From Gemmatimonadota bacterium (GTDB lineage Bacteria > Gemmatimonadota > Gemmatimonadetes > Longimicrobiales > RSA9), in NCBI GenBank assembly GCA_019689775.1, contig JADGGV010000210.1, forward strand, positions 1 to 7,095: a stretch of 7,095 nucleotides of DNA, written 5' to 3'. The position numbers and the translations under genes are program-made. Positions 6,072-7,095 of the stretch are shown here, piece by piece. How positions within the stretch are numbered: position 1 is the first letter of the stretch; each line of letters begins with the position of its first letter. The notes below the pieces were generated by a model that was not told the DNA's origin, made no database searches, and saw only the letters and a list, made by a program, of their open reading frames with translations.

Positions 6072-6869
6072 TTAAGGTGCCGGTCCGCGCGGCGGACCGC
6101 GTGCCGGCGGCTCGCCGCGGCGGCGTCGCCGGATGCGCCGGGCCGTGCACGCCTTCGGCTCGCACCCGACGCGCTCGGCGATGCGCTTCCACGCCGCGCC
6201 GTGGCCGCGGTGCCCGGAGACGAGGAACGCCTCGGCGTGCGCCATCTCGTGCAGGAGCGTATCCAGCAGTTCGCGCTCGTTCCCTTCCAGGAACAGATCG
6301 ACGTTCAGCGCCAGCTCGATGACGCGCCGGTCGCGCGAGGAGGCCTCGAGGCGCGCGTGCCCGAAGCGGCGCCGCATCCGTTCACTGATGCGGAGGGTCA
6401 CGTCGTCGGGCAGGCGCCCGCCGAAGCGCTCCCGGTTCAGGCGGTCGTAGAGCCGGCGCAGGAAGCGGAGCTGCGCCGGCGTGCCGCAACAGCGGGCGGC
6501 GCGCCGCACCGGCGGGCGTGCGCGGCGCGCCGCCGCCAGCCCCGCCACCGCGCCGGGCCACTCGCGCAGCGCCGCGACCGCCCCGCGGTGGCGCGGGCTC
6601 CGCGGCGACGTCGTCAGGAACGCGGCGATCGCATCGAGGATCTCTTTCGGCGCGCGCCGGTAACACACGTGCACGTGGAGCGTGCGGCGGTCCCGCGACA
6701 GCGAGACCAGGCGCGTGCGGTTCTGCCGGAATCGCACGCGCCGGATGCCGCCCACGCCCCGGGCCCGCAGCTCGGTCAGGAAGGTGTCCTCGGTGTGCTC
6801 CATCGCCTCGTCGCAGCGCGTGAGTTCCACCCCCAAGATATCACGGCCGGTCCTGGCGGGCACGGGCAT
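6072..6869 (-). CDS. SprT-like zinc metalloprotease domain protein
   Basis: This is a putative cytoplasmic zinc metalloprotease of the SprT-like family, related to eukaryotic Spartan, which digests DNA-protein crosslinks. From the chosen ATG at 6869 it has 265 residues. The SprT-like domain spans about 133-240: LYDRLNRERFGG, then LLHEMAHAEAF with zinc ligands His207 and His211 and catalytic Glu208, then GHRGHGAAWK with His223 as likely third ligand. An N-terminal region (41-84) has a basic, regular pattern (RVRFRQNR, LHVHVCYRRAP), unlike short SprT proteins. The C-terminal zinc ribbon of E. coli SprT is missing; only Cys236 and Cys241 occur, followed by an Arg- and Pro-rich tail that may bind nucleic acid. 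The start is uncertain: AAGGAG lies 12 nt before ATG 6869, a long spacer, and another ATG lies at 6803. The still longer open frame would overlap the divergent gene and is unlikely. Confidence 0.85.
   Translation of the reverse strand: MPVPARTGRDILGVELTRCDEAMEHTEDTFLTELRARGVGGIRRVRFRQNRTRLVSLSRDRRTLHVHVCYRRAPKEILDAIAAFLTTSPRSPRHRGAVAALREWPGAVAGLAAARRARPPVRRAARCCGTPAQLRFLRRLYDRLNRERFGGRLPDDVTLRISERMRRRFGHARLEASSRDRRVIELALNVDLFLEGNERELLDTLLHEMAHAEAFLVSGHRGHGAAWKRIAERVGCEPKACTARRIRRRRRGEPPARGPPRGPAP
6082..6098 (-). other. Perfect hairpin at the 3' end of the SprT-like gene
   Basis: GGTCCGC, GCG, GCGGACC makes a 7-bp stem with a 3-nt loop just before the stop codon. On the minus strand it is followed by a short A/T-containing stretch (CACCTTAACT). 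It could act as a terminator that overlaps the coding end, but the T content is low. Confidence 0.35.
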
Positions 6870-6884
6870 TGCGCTCGCCCGCTC

Positions 6885-6914
6885 CTTCAAGGCGGGGGCG
6901 AGCGGTCGTAGATT
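6885..6914 (+). promoter_or_regulatory. Possible promoter of the secreted-protein gene
   Basis: TAGATT at 6909-6914 resembles a -10 box and stands 48 nt before the ATG at 6963. CTTCAA (6885-6890) is a poor -35 match at an 18-nt spacing. The stretch is the most A/T-rich part of the 93-nt divergent gap, so a promoter here is reasonable, but the match is weak. Confidence 0.35.
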
Positions 6915-6929
6915 CGAACCGTCGTTCGA
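6914..6929. promoter_or_regulatory. Operator-like palindrome in the divergent promoter region
   Basis: TCGAAC, CGTC, GTTCGA is a perfect 6-bp inverted repeat with a 4-nt spacer, directly beside the candidate -10 box. Size and place fit a repressor site that could serve both the SprT-like gene and the secreted-protein gene. I cannot name a regulator. Confidence 0.4.
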
Positions 6930-6956
6930 TCGCCCCCCACTGACGCCGCACCCCAC

Positions 6957-6961
6957 GGAGG
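6957..6961 (+). promoter_or_regulatory. GGAGG with unusually short spacing to the start codon
   Basis: Only one base separates GGAGG from the ATG at 6963, against 6 at the genes starting at 1189 and 4332. No alternative start codon gives a better fit, and the signal peptide begins naturally at this Met, so the start is kept. Confidence 0.5.
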
Positions 6962-6962
6962 C

Positions 6963-7095
6963 ATGAAGGGAACGCGCCCGGGCCGGCTCGCCCGCCGGCT
7001 GCTGATCGTCGCGGCGCCGCTGTTGGCGCTGCCCGCCCACCCGGCCATCGCCCAGCAGCGCGCCGCCGCCGCGCCGGACACGGCGGCGACCGCCC
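6963..7095 (+). CDS. Secreted protein, N-terminal signal peptide only (3' end outside the window)
   Basis: The first 44 codons give a textbook signal peptide: a basic start (MKGTRPGRLARR), a hydrophobic core (about 13-24) and a cleavage site AIA before Gln31. The mature part begins QQRAAAAPDTAATA, a low-complexity lead found in many exported proteins, so no function can be named. The frame stays open to the last base. It is divergent from the SprT-like gene with a 93-nt gap, and codon use matches the neighbours. It has no lipobox, so it is a periplasmic, secreted or outer-membrane protein. Confidence 0.75.
   Translation, partial: MKGTRPGRLARRLLIVAAPLLALPAHPAIAQQRAAAAPDTAATA

Noticed and set aside
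5735..6911. Plus-strand frames across the gap and opposite the SprT-like gene
   Set aside because: Arg/Ala/Pro-rich, no family motifs, and antisense to an intact HEMAH metalloprotease.
1..7095. tRNA, rRNA, CRISPR array, complete insertion sequence or phage genes
   Set aside because: I looked for cloverleaf ends, spaced direct repeats, transposase motifs and phage proteins on both strands and saw none.

Overview
The window is a very GC-rich (roughly 70% or more by eye), gene-dense bacterial chromosome segment. Exported proteins here have signal peptides ending in A-Q, several genes are preceded by a strong GGAGG, and the gene set combines a secreted gamma-glutamyltransferase, a DUF4382 lipoprotein and a Gram-negative type MarC membrane protein. 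Together these fit a Gram-negative soil or sediment lineage. My best guess is Gemmatimonadota; Acidobacteriota or Myxococcota are possible. The placement is inference, because there is no marker gene here.

Layout. (1) 1-855, plus strand: the 3' part of a cyanophycinase (peptidase S51) gene with all expected catalytic residues. (2) 856-1188: a non-coding gap almost filled by one imperfect palindromic element of about 290 bp. Each end carries three tandem 9-mers of the form NNCACNGAG, and further nested inverted and direct repeats lie inside. (3) 1189-4285, plus strand: a compact probable operon of a SRAP/YedK-type abasic-site DNA-protein crosslinking protein, a secreted gamma-glutamyltransferase (4-nt overlap) and a MarC-family membrane protein (23-nt gap). 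A 126-residue protein of unknown family follows at 4332-4712 behind a small GC hairpin. (4) 4733-4766: a strong GC stem-loop between convergent genes, probably a two-way terminator. (5) 4791-5762, minus strand: a DUF4382 lipoprotein with a C-terminal carboxypeptidase-regulatory-like domain. (6) 5763-6071: a 309-nt gap without a convincing gene, with several inverted repeats. (7) 6072-6869, minus strand: a SprT-like zinc metalloprotease. (8) 6870-6962: a divergent promoter region with a short palindrome. (9) 6963 to the end, plus strand: the first 44 codons of a secreted protein.

How the genes relate. Two DNA-lesion proteins are present: SRAP, which forms a covalent crosslink to abasic sites in single-stranded DNA, and a SprT-like protease, a family whose eukaryotic members digest DNA-protein crosslinks. 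They are about 4 kb apart and in opposite orientation, so a functional link is only suggestive. Cyanophycinase and gamma-glutamyltransferase both act on unusual amide or isopeptide bonds (beta-aspartyl-arginine polymer and gamma-glutamyl compounds), but they lie in separate transcription units. I see no new multi-gene system. The most unusual item is the palindromic element at 863-1155.
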